This document shows, piece by piece, positions 44,250-54,600 of a stretch of DNA of 64,000 nucleotides (the stretch's first letter is position 1; each line of letters opens with the position of its first letter). Both the position numbers and the translations under genes were made by a program. Origin of the DNA: an uncultured Flavobacterium sp. (GTDB lineage Bacteria; Bacteroidota; Bacteroidia; Flavobacteriales; Flavobacteriaceae); NCBI RefSeq assembly GCF_963422545.1, contig NZ_OY730255.1, positions 1-64,000 of the forward strand, read 5' to 3'. Under the pieces are notes generated by a model. That model saw only the letters and a program-made list of their open reading frames with translations. It made no database searches and was not told where the DNA came from.

Positions 44250-47200
44250 ATGAAATTATTAACCCAAAAAAAGCCAAGGGATTTTCGGATTAAGAATATA
44301 TCCAATAAAGAAATCAAATTAACACTTCTTTCCTTATTAGCTTTAACGTTTCAGGCTTCGGCAGCTTCATCAATAAATACATCCACTAAAAATAACGTTG
44401 TATTGTTTTTTGAAAAAACGATAAAAGGTAAGGTAACAGATCAAAACGGACTTCCTATTGCAGGAGCTAATGTTGTTGTAAAAGGAACCACAAAAGGTGT
44501 TCAAACTGATGTTGACGGAAGTTTTGCAATTACCGTTCCTGACAATGCTACTAAACTTATTGTAACTTATATTGGTATGGAAGATCAAGAAGTTACAATA
44601 GGAAGTTCTCCTTTAAAAATTGTCCTGAAAGAAGTTGGACAAAAACTTGAAGAGATAGTTATTGGATATGGTAAAGCAAAGAAAAAAGATCTTACCGGTG
44701 CTGTAAGTTCTGTTGGAAAAGACAATTTGAACCTGGGAGGAACGGTTTCGAACGTTGGGCAAGCTTTACAAGGGCGTGCTTCAGGAGTTCAGGTGCAGCA
44801 AAACAGTTATGCGCCGGGAACTAGTCCTACAATCGTAATTAGAGGTGGAAACTCAATTACAACCTCAAATGCGCCATTATACGTAGTCGATGGTTTTATT
44901 ACCGCAACCGGTGCATCTATCAGCCCAAATGATATCGAAAGTATTCAGATCCTGAAAGACGCTGCTTCTACTGCAATTTACGGTTCAAGAGGTGGAAATG
45001 GAGTAATTATGATTACTACCAAAAAAGGAAAATCAGGTAAAATGCAGATTGAAGGTGAAATTTCAGATGGTTTTCAAAACATCATTCAGGAACCGTCATT
45101 GCTAACCGGACAACAATACGCTTCTATTCAGAATGCAATTGCTGCTGAAAATGGCAGACCTGCTGTTTTTCCGGCAAGTTTTCCAATTACCAATACCAAT
45201 TGGTTTCAGGCTGCAACACGTCCGGGAGAAGTATTAAACAGAACGCTAACCTTTAGCGGAAGCGATAAAACATCTAAATTTTTCTTATCCGGAAATTATC
45301 TAAAACAAACCGGAGCACTAGAAAACACTGATTTTACAAGATATAGTGTTCGTATTGGATCTGAGAAAAAATTTACTGACAAAGTAACTGTAGGAGCCAA
45401 CGTATATGGTGCTGCAAGTGAAGGACACAATAGTGATTTTGGTGACAATATTTTATCACCAATGTTTTCTATCCAGACTGCGCCGCCGGCAATTCCTATT
45501 TATAATGCTGACGGTTCATATTACAAATATCAAGGAAAAGATAACGCTTTGGCACTTTTATTAGAGCCAACAGATCATACGATCAATCGACTTGTAAATG
45601 GAAATATGTTTATGGATTATGAAATCATTAAAGGTTTAACGTACCACTTTGGAGCTGGTGCAGAATGGCAAGAAAACATTCAAGGTAAATATACGCCACG
45701 AACTCTTGTTGCAGGAGCAGCACTAAACGGTACCGGATCTGAGGAAAACAAAACTTATTTTAGATGGAGTACAGAACAATATTTAACTTATAAATTCAAC
45801 ATAAAAGAGCAGCATTCATTTACAGCAATGATTGGAACATCAAACCAAAAAGATACTTACGAAAGAATGAAAGCTTCTGGTTCTGGTTTTGCTAATGATA
45901 TATTAACTTATTACAATCTTGAAAGTGCTGCTGTTTATTTGAAGCCTGAAACTCAAAAACAAGAAACAAAACTTACTTCTTATTTTGGAAGGTTAGGTTA
46001 TTCTTTTGACGATAAATATTTAGCTTCATTTACAATTAGACGTGATGGTTCTTCTCGTTTTGGTCCAAATAACAAATACGGTACGTTTCCATCTGGAGCA
46101 CTTGCCTGGAGAATCTCAAAAGAAGCATTTATGCAAAATTTAGAGGCTATTTCAGAACTAAAACTAAGAGTAAGTTATGGTATTACAGGAAGTGATGGAA
46201 TATTAGATTATTTATACTTTGCTAATCTTGCTCCCTGGAATGTCGCTATTGCTGATGGCTCTTTTGTAGGCGGTAATGAACCAAAAAATTTATCAAATCC
46301 TAATTTAAAATGGGAACAACAAGCTCAAACCAATATTGGTTTAGATATGGGATTCTTTAACGACAGACTTACTGCTACAATTGATGTTTACAAAAAAAGA
46401 ACAACAGATGCACTTTTGGATGTACCTGTTGGAGGATGGTGGGGATTCAACACCCAAACACTTAACTCCGGTACAGTTGATAATAAAGGAATTGAATTGG
46501 GTATAAGCAGTGAAAATTTCAAAAATGATAAATTCTACTGGAGAACATCCTTAAATGTTGCGTACAATAAACAAGAGGTTGTTGCACTTGCAGATAATGT
46601 TAAAATAATCAGTGTTAATACTTCTAACCCAAGTGGTACTGTTTCTGGTCGTGAATTTACAAGATTGGAACCTGGAAAAGAAATGGGATTATTATACGGA
46701 TTTAAATATGCCGGAGTAGTAAAAACAGGAGAAACTTATGCTCCACAGCCTTTATCTAAACCTGGAGATCCTAAATATGAAGATTTAAACGGAGATGGTA
46801 AAATTACGGCTGATGACAGAACTTATTTAGGAAATTCTACGCCTCATTATCTTGTTGGTTTTAATAATGATTTTAGATTCGGAAATTTTGATGTAAATCT
46901 CTTTTTTCAAGGAGCTCTTGACTACAATGTTTACAATATGACCAAAATGGTTGGAGAATCAACCACGAGTACAGATGCTTTAAATCGCTGGGTTGCCGGT
47001 ACAAACGAAAATACTGATATCCCTAGAGACGGTTACTACAAAAGTTCATATGGAAGTTACGTAAATTCAAAATTTGTTGAAGATGCATCTTATTTACGTC
47101 TTAAAAATTTATCTATTGGATATTCTATTCCGGAAAGTATCTTAAAAGCAACCAAATTTATTGACAACATAAGATTATATGCTATAGGTCAAAATTTATT

Positions 47201-47348
47201 GACTATCACAAATTATTCTGGAAATGATCCTGAAATAAATGGTCACACAGCCAATCCCAGAGCACAAAACCTTGGCGGAGGAATTGATTTCAACTCTTTC
47301 CCGGCTTCGAGAACGTTTATACTAGGAATCAAAATAGCAATTCATTAA
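44250..47348 (+). CDS. SusC/RagA-type TonB-linked outer-membrane receptor
   Basis: This 1032-residue protein imports oligosaccharides or glycopeptides through the outer membrane. A long signal peptide (about 1-41, core LTLLSLLALTFQASA) is followed by a carboxypeptidase-regulatory-like domain (about 57-130, IKGKVTDQNGLPIAGANVVVKG), a plug with SGVQVQQNSYAPGTSPTIVIRG and YVVDGF, and a 22-strand barrel ending in FPASRTFILGIKIAIH. It starts the rightward arm, 248 bp after the shared cassette, and is followed by susD after 31 bp. Length is normal for the family. Confidence 0.95.
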   Translation: MKLLTQKKPRDFRIKNISNKEIKLTLLSLLALTFQASAASSINTSTKNNVVLFFEKTIKGKVTDQNGLPIAGANVVVKGTTKGVQTDVDGSFAITVPDNATKLIVTYIGMEDQEVTIGSSPLKIVLKEVGQKLEEIVIGYGKAKKKDLTGAVSSVGKDNLNLGGTVSNVGQALQGRASGVQVQQNSYAPGTSPTIVIRGGNSITTSNAPLYVVDGFITATGASISPNDIESIQILKDAASTAIYGSRGGNGVIMITTKKGKSGKMQIEGEISDGFQNIIQEPSLLTGQQYASIQNAIAAENGRPAVFPASFPITNTNWFQAATRPGEVLNRTLTFSGSDKTSKFFLSGNYLKQTGALENTDFTRYSVRIGSEKKFTDKVTVGANVYGAASEGHNSDFGDNILSPMFSIQTAPPAIPIYNADGSYYKYQGKDNALALLLEPTDHTINRLVNGNMFMDYEIIKGLTYHFGAGAEWQENIQGKYTPRTLVAGAALNGTGSEENKTYFRWSTEQYLTYKFNIKEQHSFTAMIGTSNQKDTYERMKASGSGFANDILTYYNLESAAVYLKPETQKQETKLTSYFGRLGYSFDDKYLASFTIRRDGSSRFGPNNKYGTFPSGALAWRISKEAFMQNLEAISELKLRVSYGITGSDGILDYLYFANLAPWNVAIADGSFVGGNEPKNLSNPNLKWEQQAQTNIGLDMGFFNDRLTATIDVYKKRTTDALLDVPVGGWWGFNTQTLNSGTVDNKGIELGISSENFKNDKFYWRTSLNVAYNKQEVVALADNVKIISVNTSNPSGTVSGREFTRLEPGKEMGLLYGFKYAGVVKTGETYAPQPLSKPGDPKYEDLNGDGKITADDRTYLGNSTPHYLVGFNNDFRFGNFDVNLFFQGALDYNVYNMTKMVGESTTSTDALNRWVAGTNENTDIPRDGYYKSSYGSYVNSKFVEDASYLRLKNLSIGYSIPESILKATKFIDNIRLYAIGQNLLTITNYSGNDPEINGHTANPRAQNLGGGIDFNSFPASRTFILGIKIAIH

Positions 47349-47379
47349 TAGCTTTTTCAATAACATTAAATTTATCAAA

Positions 47380-48888
47380 ATGAAAAAATATACAATATTA
47401 TTGCTTTTACTTGCTGCAGGTTTACAATATTCCTGCAATGAGGATCTGAATCCTACAGTTTACAGCAATTTAAATACTTCAAATGGATATCAAACTAAAT
47501 CAGATGCTATTGCTGCCGTTAACTCTATTTATGGCAGATTAAAAGGTCCTGCTGTAGGAGATAACTTTTCGTACTGGGCAACCCGACATTTTGCGCTAAC
47601 AGATATTGCAACAGATTTAGGTCACTGTCAATACGGTGGAGATCCGGGACAATTGTCTTTAGGGACATGGAGTTCTACAAATGGTTTGCTTTTAGAAGAT
47701 TGGAATGCGATGTATAAATTAATTTCCAATGCTAATAATGCCATTTATTATATAGGAAAAATGTCTTCAATTTCAGATGCTGAAAAAGCACAATTTATTG
47801 CTGAAGCCAAATTTTTAAGAGCATCTGCTTATATGGATTTAACAGACTCTTGGGGTCCGGTTATTTTAATGACCGAAGACAACATAGCAAATCCAAATTA
47901 CCTGGAACAAACACCAGCAACATCTGTAGAAAAAATTGATGAGTTTATTAGCAAAGATCTTACAGAAATTGCTACTGTTTTACCTGCCAATTATAAAGCA
48001 AATGCAATCTATGGATCTAATGATGTAGGCCGCGCTACAAAAGGTGCAGCACTTACTTTATTAGCAAAATTATACCTGCGCAGCCACGACTGGCAAAAAG
48101 TAGTGACGCTTACTCAACAAGTAATGAGTCTTGGCGAATACAGCCTTTATCCTTCGTACTTAGGATTGTTTAAAGAAAGTAACAAATGGTGCAGCGAAAA
48201 TATTTTCTCTTCATTGAGTGATGCTAATACAAACGGAACTGAATTATTAAATCACTTTGGACCAATAGATCATCCTGTTGTTCAAAACAGATGGCAATAT
48301 TATACTGTTAACTGGGATTTCTACAACACTTTTGGAGACGAAGATGAGAGAAAACAATGTTTCTTTCCTGAGTTTGTGGGTACTGATGATTTGTTGCACA
48401 AACAAGCGCCTTCATTAGGTGCTGAACCGCCAGCAGGAGAATTTTACATGCCGGATGTATCAACCAGAAAATATGCTGATGATGAAACTACAACCTATTA
48501 TGATGGTCACAGTGTAAATATCTTACGTTATGCAGATGTATTATTAAGCAGAGCTGAAGCAATAAACGAAATTAGTGGTCCAACAACTGAAGCTATTGGC
48601 CTTATCAATCAGGTTAAAGCAAGATCGCATGCCAAACAATTAGTTTTAGGTGATTATACTCAAAACTCTTTGAGAGATGCTATTTTACAAGAAAGAGGAT
48701 GGGAACTTTTCTACGAAGGAAAACGTCGTGCAGATTTGATCAGAATGAACAAATATGACGTTCTTGTAAATGCTTATCACGTTAGAGTTGGAGAAGCGGC
48801 ACTAGTTAAAATGCCACAAAATAAATATTATACTTATCCGCAAAGTCAGGTTGATCTTAATCCTAATTTAAGTAACGCCGACAGGTAA
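47380..48888 (+). CDS. SusD/RagB-type glycan-binding lipoprotein
   Basis: This 502-residue lipoprotein (lipobox near Cys19 in LQYSCNEDL) is the surface lid of the SusC transporter. TPR-like helices include AEAKFLRASAYMDLTDSWGPV, LTLLAKLYLRSHDWQKV and the C-terminal ILQERGWELFYEGKRRADLIRM, all typical of RagB/SusD. It binds substrate glycans at the cell surface. A terminator-like hairpin follows its stop, so downstream genes may be expressed at a lower level. Confidence 0.95.
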   Translation: MKKYTILLLLLAAGLQYSCNEDLNPTVYSNLNTSNGYQTKSDAIAAVNSIYGRLKGPAVGDNFSYWATRHFALTDIATDLGHCQYGGDPGQLSLGTWSSTNGLLLEDWNAMYKLISNANNAIYYIGKMSSISDAEKAQFIAEAKFLRASAYMDLTDSWGPVILMTEDNIANPNYLEQTPATSVEKIDEFISKDLTEIATVLPANYKANAIYGSNDVGRATKGAALTLLAKLYLRSHDWQKVVTLTQQVMSLGEYSLYPSYLGLFKESNKWCSENIFSSLSDANTNGTELLNHFGPIDHPVVQNRWQYYTVNWDFYNTFGDEDERKQCFFPEFVGTDDLLHKQAPSLGAEPPAGEFYMPDVSTRKYADDETTTYYDGHSVNILRYADVLLSRAEAINEISGPTTEAIGLINQVKARSHAKQLVLGDYTQNSLRDAILQERGWELFYEGKRRADLIRMNKYDVLVNAYHVRVGEAALVKMPQNKYYTYPQSQVDLNPNLSNADR

Positions 48889-48901
48889 TAAGTAAAAGAC
48901 T

Positions 48902-48946
48902 AATCAAGAATAGACAGTTAAAATGGTCTGTCTATTCTTGATTCTT
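48902..48946 (+). terminator. Hairpin after susD (partial terminator)
   Basis: A 16-bp perfect stem (AATCAAGAATAGACAG / CTGTCTATTCTTGATT) with a 10-base loop is followed by a weak CTTT tract. It probably limits read-through from susCD into the following gene. Confidence 0.7.
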
Positions 48947-48990
48947 TAAACAAAAGAAGTACTTTTCTGTTTCATAAAAGAGCCTTTCAG

Positions 48991-50403
48991 ATGATCAAAA
49001 AATTAGTTTTAAAGTGGAGTTTTATTTTGGCACTTCTTGCAATGGCAAGCTGTTCTCAAAATCAGGGTAATATTATCTCAAATATCAACATTGGGACTCA
49101 TAGCAACAACGAATTGAAAATTCAGATCGATGTTACTACGAAGGACGATGCTCAGGTATATGCAGAATATTGGTCTGATAAAAAAGGAATAAAAAGCAAA
49201 ATAACGTCTCCTATTTCAAAAAATGGTCTTGAACATTCTTTAGTGCTTTGCAATATTACTCCCGAAACTAGCTATAGTTTTCAATTAATTACAATTCAGG
49301 GAGAAAACAAAAAAACAAGTAAACTGTACACTTTCAAATCAAGAAAATTACCGGAATGGCTGCAAAAACAATTCAAAGCAAATTGCCCTAAACCGGAACT
49401 ATTACCGCAAAACTTCAAAAGTGGTTTTATGCTTATGGCAAAAAGAGAAACACCCGGAGTAGCTTATATTGTTGATTATAAAGGAAATTTAAGATGGTAT
49501 CATACCGTTGAAGGAACTGGATTTAAAGTAACTCATTTTACCAAAGACCAAACGATTCTTTCTATTTTAGGAAAAAACGATGAACCAACAAGTTACGGAA
49601 GTGAGATTCTCGAAATCAATTTACAAGGTGATACCTTAACACATATTAAAAAAGGACAAGGTGATTTTAAACAAGTGATTCATCATGAAATCATTAAAAA
49701 ATCGGCTAACGAAATTGTTACTTTATTTGTTGATACAAGAATAACAGATTTAACCAAAATTGGTGGAAAACAAAAAGATACCATCAACGGAGACGGAATT
49801 CTTATTTTGGATAAAAAAGGAAAACAACTCTGGAAATGGAGCGTCTTCGATGATCTGGATCCTATGAAAGATAAAGCATTATTAAAAACAAAAAAAGACT
49901 GGATGCACGCCAACAGTCTGAATTATGATAAAGATGGAAATTTTCTGATCTCTTTTTACAACAACGGTCAAATTTGGAAAATTGATTCTAAAACAGGAAA
50001 AGTAATCTGGAAGTTAGGCAAAGGCGGAAACATAACAATGTCTCAGGATAGTAATTTCTCTCAGGCCCACGCCGCACACATTAATCAGGAAGGAAGTTTA
50101 ATGTTTTTTGATAATGGTGTAGATAAAAAACAATCCTCAGTTTATGCGCTCAAGGTAGATGAAAAAGGAAAAACAGCAAAACTGGATTTTCATATAAATC
50201 TGCCAAAAGAAGTTTATAACGATAGAATGGGAAGTGCCTATATGATTGACAAAGAAACTATTTTAGCTTGTTGTTCAAAAAGACACATCACCGTTTTAAC
50301 CAATAAAAAAGGCGTTTTACTTTGGGCTTTAGAGTCTGAAATTCCTCCTTATCGTGTACAGTTTATTCCAGAAGAAAATTTAAAACCATTTCTTCTAAAT
50401 TAG
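48991..50403 (+). CDS. Arylsulfotransferase (ASST)-like lipoprotein
   Basis: This 470-residue lipoprotein (lipobox AMASC, Cys21) has an N-terminal fibronectin-like domain (about 25-115) and a beta-propeller region from residue 140. The propeller contains GVAYIVDYKGNLRWYH, GILILDKKGKQLWKW, DWMHANSLNYDKDGNFLISF and SQAHAAHINQEGSLMFFD. The WxHxNS motif corresponds to the catalytic-His region of bacterial PAPS-independent arylsulfotransferases, which move sulfate between aryl esters and acceptors. A sulfotransferase within a glycan locus is unusual; it could equally be a non-enzymatic binding propeller. It follows susD after 102 bp. Confidence 0.7.
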   Translation: MIKKLVLKWSFILALLAMASCSQNQGNIISNINIGTHSNNELKIQIDVTTKDDAQVYAEYWSDKKGIKSKITSPISKNGLEHSLVLCNITPETSYSFQLITIQGENKKTSKLYTFKSRKLPEWLQKQFKANCPKPELLPQNFKSGFMLMAKRETPGVAYIVDYKGNLRWYHTVEGTGFKVTHFTKDQTILSILGKNDEPTSYGSEILEINLQGDTLTHIKKGQGDFKQVIHHEIIKKSANEIVTLFVDTRITDLTKIGGKQKDTINGDGILILDKKGKQLWKWSVFDDLDPMKDKALLKTKKDWMHANSLNYDKDGNFLISFYNNGQIWKIDSKTGKVIWKLGKGGNITMSQDSNFSQAHAAHINQEGSLMFFDNGVDKKQSSVYALKVDEKGKTAKLDFHINLPKEVYNDRMGSAYMIDKETILACCSKRHITVLTNKKGVLLWALESEIPPYRVQFIPEENLKPFLLN

Positions 50404-50438
50404 ATAAAAAAGATATTTCGAATCAAGAGATGAAAAGT

Positions 50439-50510
50439 GTGCCTTTAGGCACTAAATATTGGTAGAAAATATAAATTGAAATAAATTTAAGCGTGCCGTA
50501 GGTACGCAAC
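50439..50510. repeat. Dispersed repeat GTGCCTTTAGGCAC...GCGTGCCGTAGGTACGC
   Basis: This 72-bp unit holds two short palindromes (GTGCCTTTAGGCAC and GCGTGCCGTAGGTACGC) separated by ACTAAATATTGGTAGAAAAT-type sequence. A second copy lies at 54632-54701 in the same orientation, also just after a gene of this locus. Confidence 0.75.
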
Positions 50511-50529
50511 AAAATGATGAAAAGTAATA

Positions 50530-50556
50530 CCTAACAGGTTTTAAAAACCTGTTAGG
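50530..50556. terminator. Hairpin CCTAACAGGTTT / AAACCTGTTAGG
   Basis: A 12-bp perfect stem with a short loop lies 17 bp before the cytochrome ATG. It resembles the CCTGTCGGG hairpins at 22497 and 23371 in core and spacing and may terminate or insulate. Confidence 0.6.
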
Positions 50557-50572
50557 ATAAAAAATAGTCAAC

Positions 50573-51562
50573 ATGAAAAAAATAATTCTTATTGGTATAT
50601 TTTCGGCATTGCCAATTGTTGTTTTCAATTCTTGCAATACCTCAACATCACAAACATTAGCGGCAACAACTGCCGATGATGATTCGTACATTACAATTGA
50701 TACCACAAAAATTCCCAACGATCAATTTGGAGAATCCGTTCGTTACGGAAGGGAATTGATGATGAAAACGGCCTATTATATTGGTCCAAATGGAACTAAA
50801 GGAAAATATTTAGGCAATAAAATGAATTGTACCAATTGCCATCAGGATGCCGGTACAAAACCTCACGCCTTCAATTTAATGTCGTCACACGACAATTATC
50901 CGCAATATCGTGGCCGCGAAAACAAAGTACTTACACTTGCTGAACGTGTAAACAATTGCATCATGAGACCACATTCAGGAAAACCGCTTCCGCTTGACAG
51001 CAAAGAAATGGTGGCGTTTTTATCTTACTTTAGATGGATCAGCAAATTTGTTCCAAAAGACGGAAAATTTAAAGGAGCAAAAAATTTAGAAATAGAGTTT
51101 CCAGATGTAGCTGCAAGTCCTGAAAGAGGAAAAGTTTTATTTATTGAAAATTGCGCCCGTTGTCACGGAAATAACGGCGAAGGACAATACAATGCCGATA
51201 AATCAGGTTACACCTACCCGCCTCTTTGGGGAGAATATGGATATCAGCCGGGTTCAAGTATGCACCGCGTAATCAAACAAGCACAATGGCTAAAAAGCAA
51301 TATGCCTTATGATAAGGTAACTATTGGTAAACCATACTTAACAGATATGCAGGCACTTGATATTGCTGCTTATGTAAATGATGATTCACAACACACAAGA
51401 CCAAATCCTAAAACATTTGATTATCCTAACAAAATGGGCAAACCAATTGATTATGCACACAGCCCGTTTAGCGACAATTTCTCAGAAGAACAACATAAAT
51501 ACGGCCCATACAAACCCATTATTGCCTACTGGAAAAAGAATGGATGGAAAGCCGTTTATTAA
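50573..51562 (+). CDS. Dihaem c-type cytochrome, SoxA/TsdA-like
   Basis: This 329-residue protein has a lipoprotein-type signal (Cys21 in FNSCNTS) and two haem c motifs, CTNCH (residues 86-90) and CARCH (194-198). The N-terminal part (GRELMMKTAYYIGPNG, GNKMNCTNCHQDAGT, RVNNCIMRPHSGKPLPLDS) closely follows thiosulfate dehydrogenase TsdA, including Cys129 at the place of the axial haem-ligand cysteine. TsdA oxidises thiosulfate to tetrathionate or works in reverse. It lies between an arylsulfotransferase-like gene and a glycosidase-like gene, with 41 bp to the latter, so co-transcription with the glycan genes is likely. Confidence 0.82.
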   Translation: MKKIILIGIFSALPIVVFNSCNTSTSQTLAATTADDDSYITIDTTKIPNDQFGESVRYGRELMMKTAYYIGPNGTKGKYLGNKMNCTNCHQDAGTKPHAFNLMSSHDNYPQYRGRENKVLTLAERVNNCIMRPHSGKPLPLDSKEMVAFLSYFRWISKFVPKDGKFKGAKNLEIEFPDVAASPERGKVLFIENCARCHGNNGEGQYNADKSGYTYPPLWGEYGYQPGSSMHRVIKQAQWLKSNMPYDKVTIGKPYLTDMQALDIAAYVNDDSQHTRPNPKTFDYPNKMGKPIDYAHSPFSDNFSEEQHKYGPYKPIIAYWKKNGWKAVY

Positions 51563-51603
51563 CTTATTAACTACGCATCTTTTTAAACCTGAACACTAAA
51601 ACA

Positions 51604-54600
51604 ATGAAACCAAACCTAAAAAACAGACAAATTTTGAGTAGAATATTGATCATGTGTCTTTGCATTTTCAGTATTCCATTGGCTGCACAACAAATAAAAT
51701 ATACCGATGGCAATAACAGCTGGAATCCTAATTTGTTAGGAAATCACCGTGTTGTAGTCGAATTTACTGGCAAAGATAATGTTGCAAAAACAACAATCGA
51801 ATGGCGCAGAAGAGACGAAAAACCGGAATTAAAAAGAATCATTGTTCAAGATGCTTCAGGCAAAGAAATTCAAAACGTAAAAACTGCTGATATCAACAGA
51901 GAAAAAGGTACAATTTATTTTGAGCCACTTTCAGGAAAAGGAACCTACTATGTATATTATATGCCTTATATCGATGAAGGTGACGCTAATTATCCAAAAG
52001 GAATTTATGCAAAACCAGAAGACAAAGCTGATGCACAATGGTTGTCTAAAATCAAACCAAATTTAGCAGATAATTGTACCGTTAAAGAAATTCAAAGTAT
52101 AAATGCTTTCAATAGTTTTTATCCGATGGATGTTATAGCAACTGCGGCTGAAACAAATGATATTATTGCAAAAAACAGTGGTAATTCATTCTTAGTTTTC
52201 CCTGAAGACAGATTGTATTCGATCAGAATGAGAAATGATTTACCACAAAGATGGATTCAAAAAGGAGTTCAGAGCACTTTTTCTGATACGGCAATGAAAG
52301 GTGAATATTTAGCTTTTCAATTAGGAGTTTACGCCCTTGAAGATTTAAAAAATGTAAAAGTATCCTTTACCAATTTAGTGAGCACAACCGGAGCAACTAT
52401 AGAGGGTAAAGATATCAACTGTATTAATACAGATGGAATTCGTTATGACGGATCTGCTTTTGCTGCAAATGTTTCGGTTTCTAAAGGAAAAGTACAAGCA
52501 ATGTGGTGTGGAATCGACGTTCCTCAAACCGCTGCTACAGGAAATTATACAGGAAAAGCTACTGTTATTGCCGACGGAAAATCAAAAGAAATTACACTTC
52601 AAATAAAAGTAACTGATGAAGTTACTAAAAACGGAGGAATCGATTCTCCAGAAAAAATGACACGTTTAAAATGGTTAAACTCAACTTTAGCACAAGAAAA
52701 TACTGTTATTGCGCCTTATACTCCACTAGTTGTAACAGATTCTGAAATCTCTTTATTAGGAAGAAAATTAATTGTTGGTGCAAACGGATTCCCAACACAA
52801 ATACAAACTTACTTTACGCCAGAAATGACATCAGTTGGTACAAAAGCCAATAATATTCTGAGTGCTCCAATGGCATTTCACTTTATAGATGCTGCCGGAA
52901 AAGAAGCTGCACAATGGAAAAACACAGGACTTAAATTCACTAAAAAAGAAGCCGGAACAGTGGCTTGGGAAAGTACTTCTTCGTCTCAGGCTATTCAAAT
53001 GGATGTAAATGCTTCTGTTGAATTTGATGGTTTTTTACATTATACTGTAAAAGTTACAGCCCTTGAAGATGTTACTTTCAACGATATTAATTTCCAAATG
53101 CCTATTCAGCCAACATCTGCAAAATATATGATGGGATTAGGTCAAAAAGGTGGAGAACGTCCTGCAAATTTCGACTGGAAATGGGATGTAGCACATAAAA
53201 ATCAAGATGGCGCCTGGATCGGGAACGTAAATTCGGGATTACAATTTTCACTAAGAGATGAAAAATACAGCCGTCCGTTAAACACCAATTTCTATTTGCA
53301 AAAACCATTGTTATTGCCAACTTCATGGGGTAACGAAAATAAAGGTGGAATCACTATTGCACCAACTCAAAAATCAGTTTTGGTAAATGCATATAGCGGT
53401 GCTCGCAGCATGAAAAAAGGCGATGTTTTATACTATAACTTCAATTTATTAATCACACCATTCCATAAAATTGATACCGATTTTCAATGGAATACTAAAT
53501 TTTACCACAAATACAGTCCAATCGATACAATTGCTCAAACTGGTGCAACTGTAATCAATATTCACCATGCAAATGCTATAAATCCTTATATCAATTATCC
53601 TTTTATCGAATTTAAAAAAATGAAAAGTTATATCGATGAAGCACACGAAAAAGGATTAAAAGTTAAGATTTACAACACCGTTAGAGAAGTTTCGAACAAA
53701 GCATATGAGACTTTTGCACTTAGAAGTTTAGGTCACGAAATTTATTCTCCTGGAAAAGGAGGCGGATTCTCATGGTTGCAGGAACATGTTGGCGACGATT
53801 ATATCGCAGCTTGGTTTGTACCTGAAATCAAAGATGCTGCAATCGTAAACAGCGGAATGAACCGTTGGCACAATTATTATGTTGAAGGAATGAATTGGTT
53901 AACCCAAAACGTAGGCATTGATGGAATTTACCTTGATGATGTTGCTTTTGACAGAATCACTATGAAACGTGTTAAAAGAGTTCTTACTAAAGATGGTCAC
54001 CCGGGAATTATCGATTTGCACAGTGCAAATCAATACAATAAAAGCGACGGATTTAACAATAGTGCCAACTTATATATGGAGCACTTTCCGTACATCAATA
54101 AACTTTGGTTTGGAGAATATTTTGATTACGAAAAAAACCAACCTGACTTTTTCCTGACTGAGGTAAGCGGAATCCCTTTTGGATTAATGGGCGAAATGCT
54201 ACAAGACGGAGGAAATCCTTGGAGAGGAATGGTATTTGGAATGACAAACAGAATGCCTTGGAGCCACAATGCAGATCCAAGACCAATCTGGAAATTATGG
54301 GATTCTTTCGGAATCAAAGGTTCTGAAATGATTGGATATTGGAGTGAAAACTGTCCAGTAAAAACAAACAGCGATAAAGTTTTGGCAACAGTTTACAAAA
54401 AGAACGGTTCAACATTAATTTCGATTGCAAGCTGGGCAGATTCTGATGTAAAAATAAAACTAACAATCGACTGGAAAAAACTAGGAATCAATCCTGCAAA
54501 AGCGACAATCACAGCTCCGGAAGTTGCTAATTTTCAGCCTTCACAGACTTTTACTGCAAAGGATGAAATACCAGTAACAAAAGGAAAAGGATGGTTGCTA

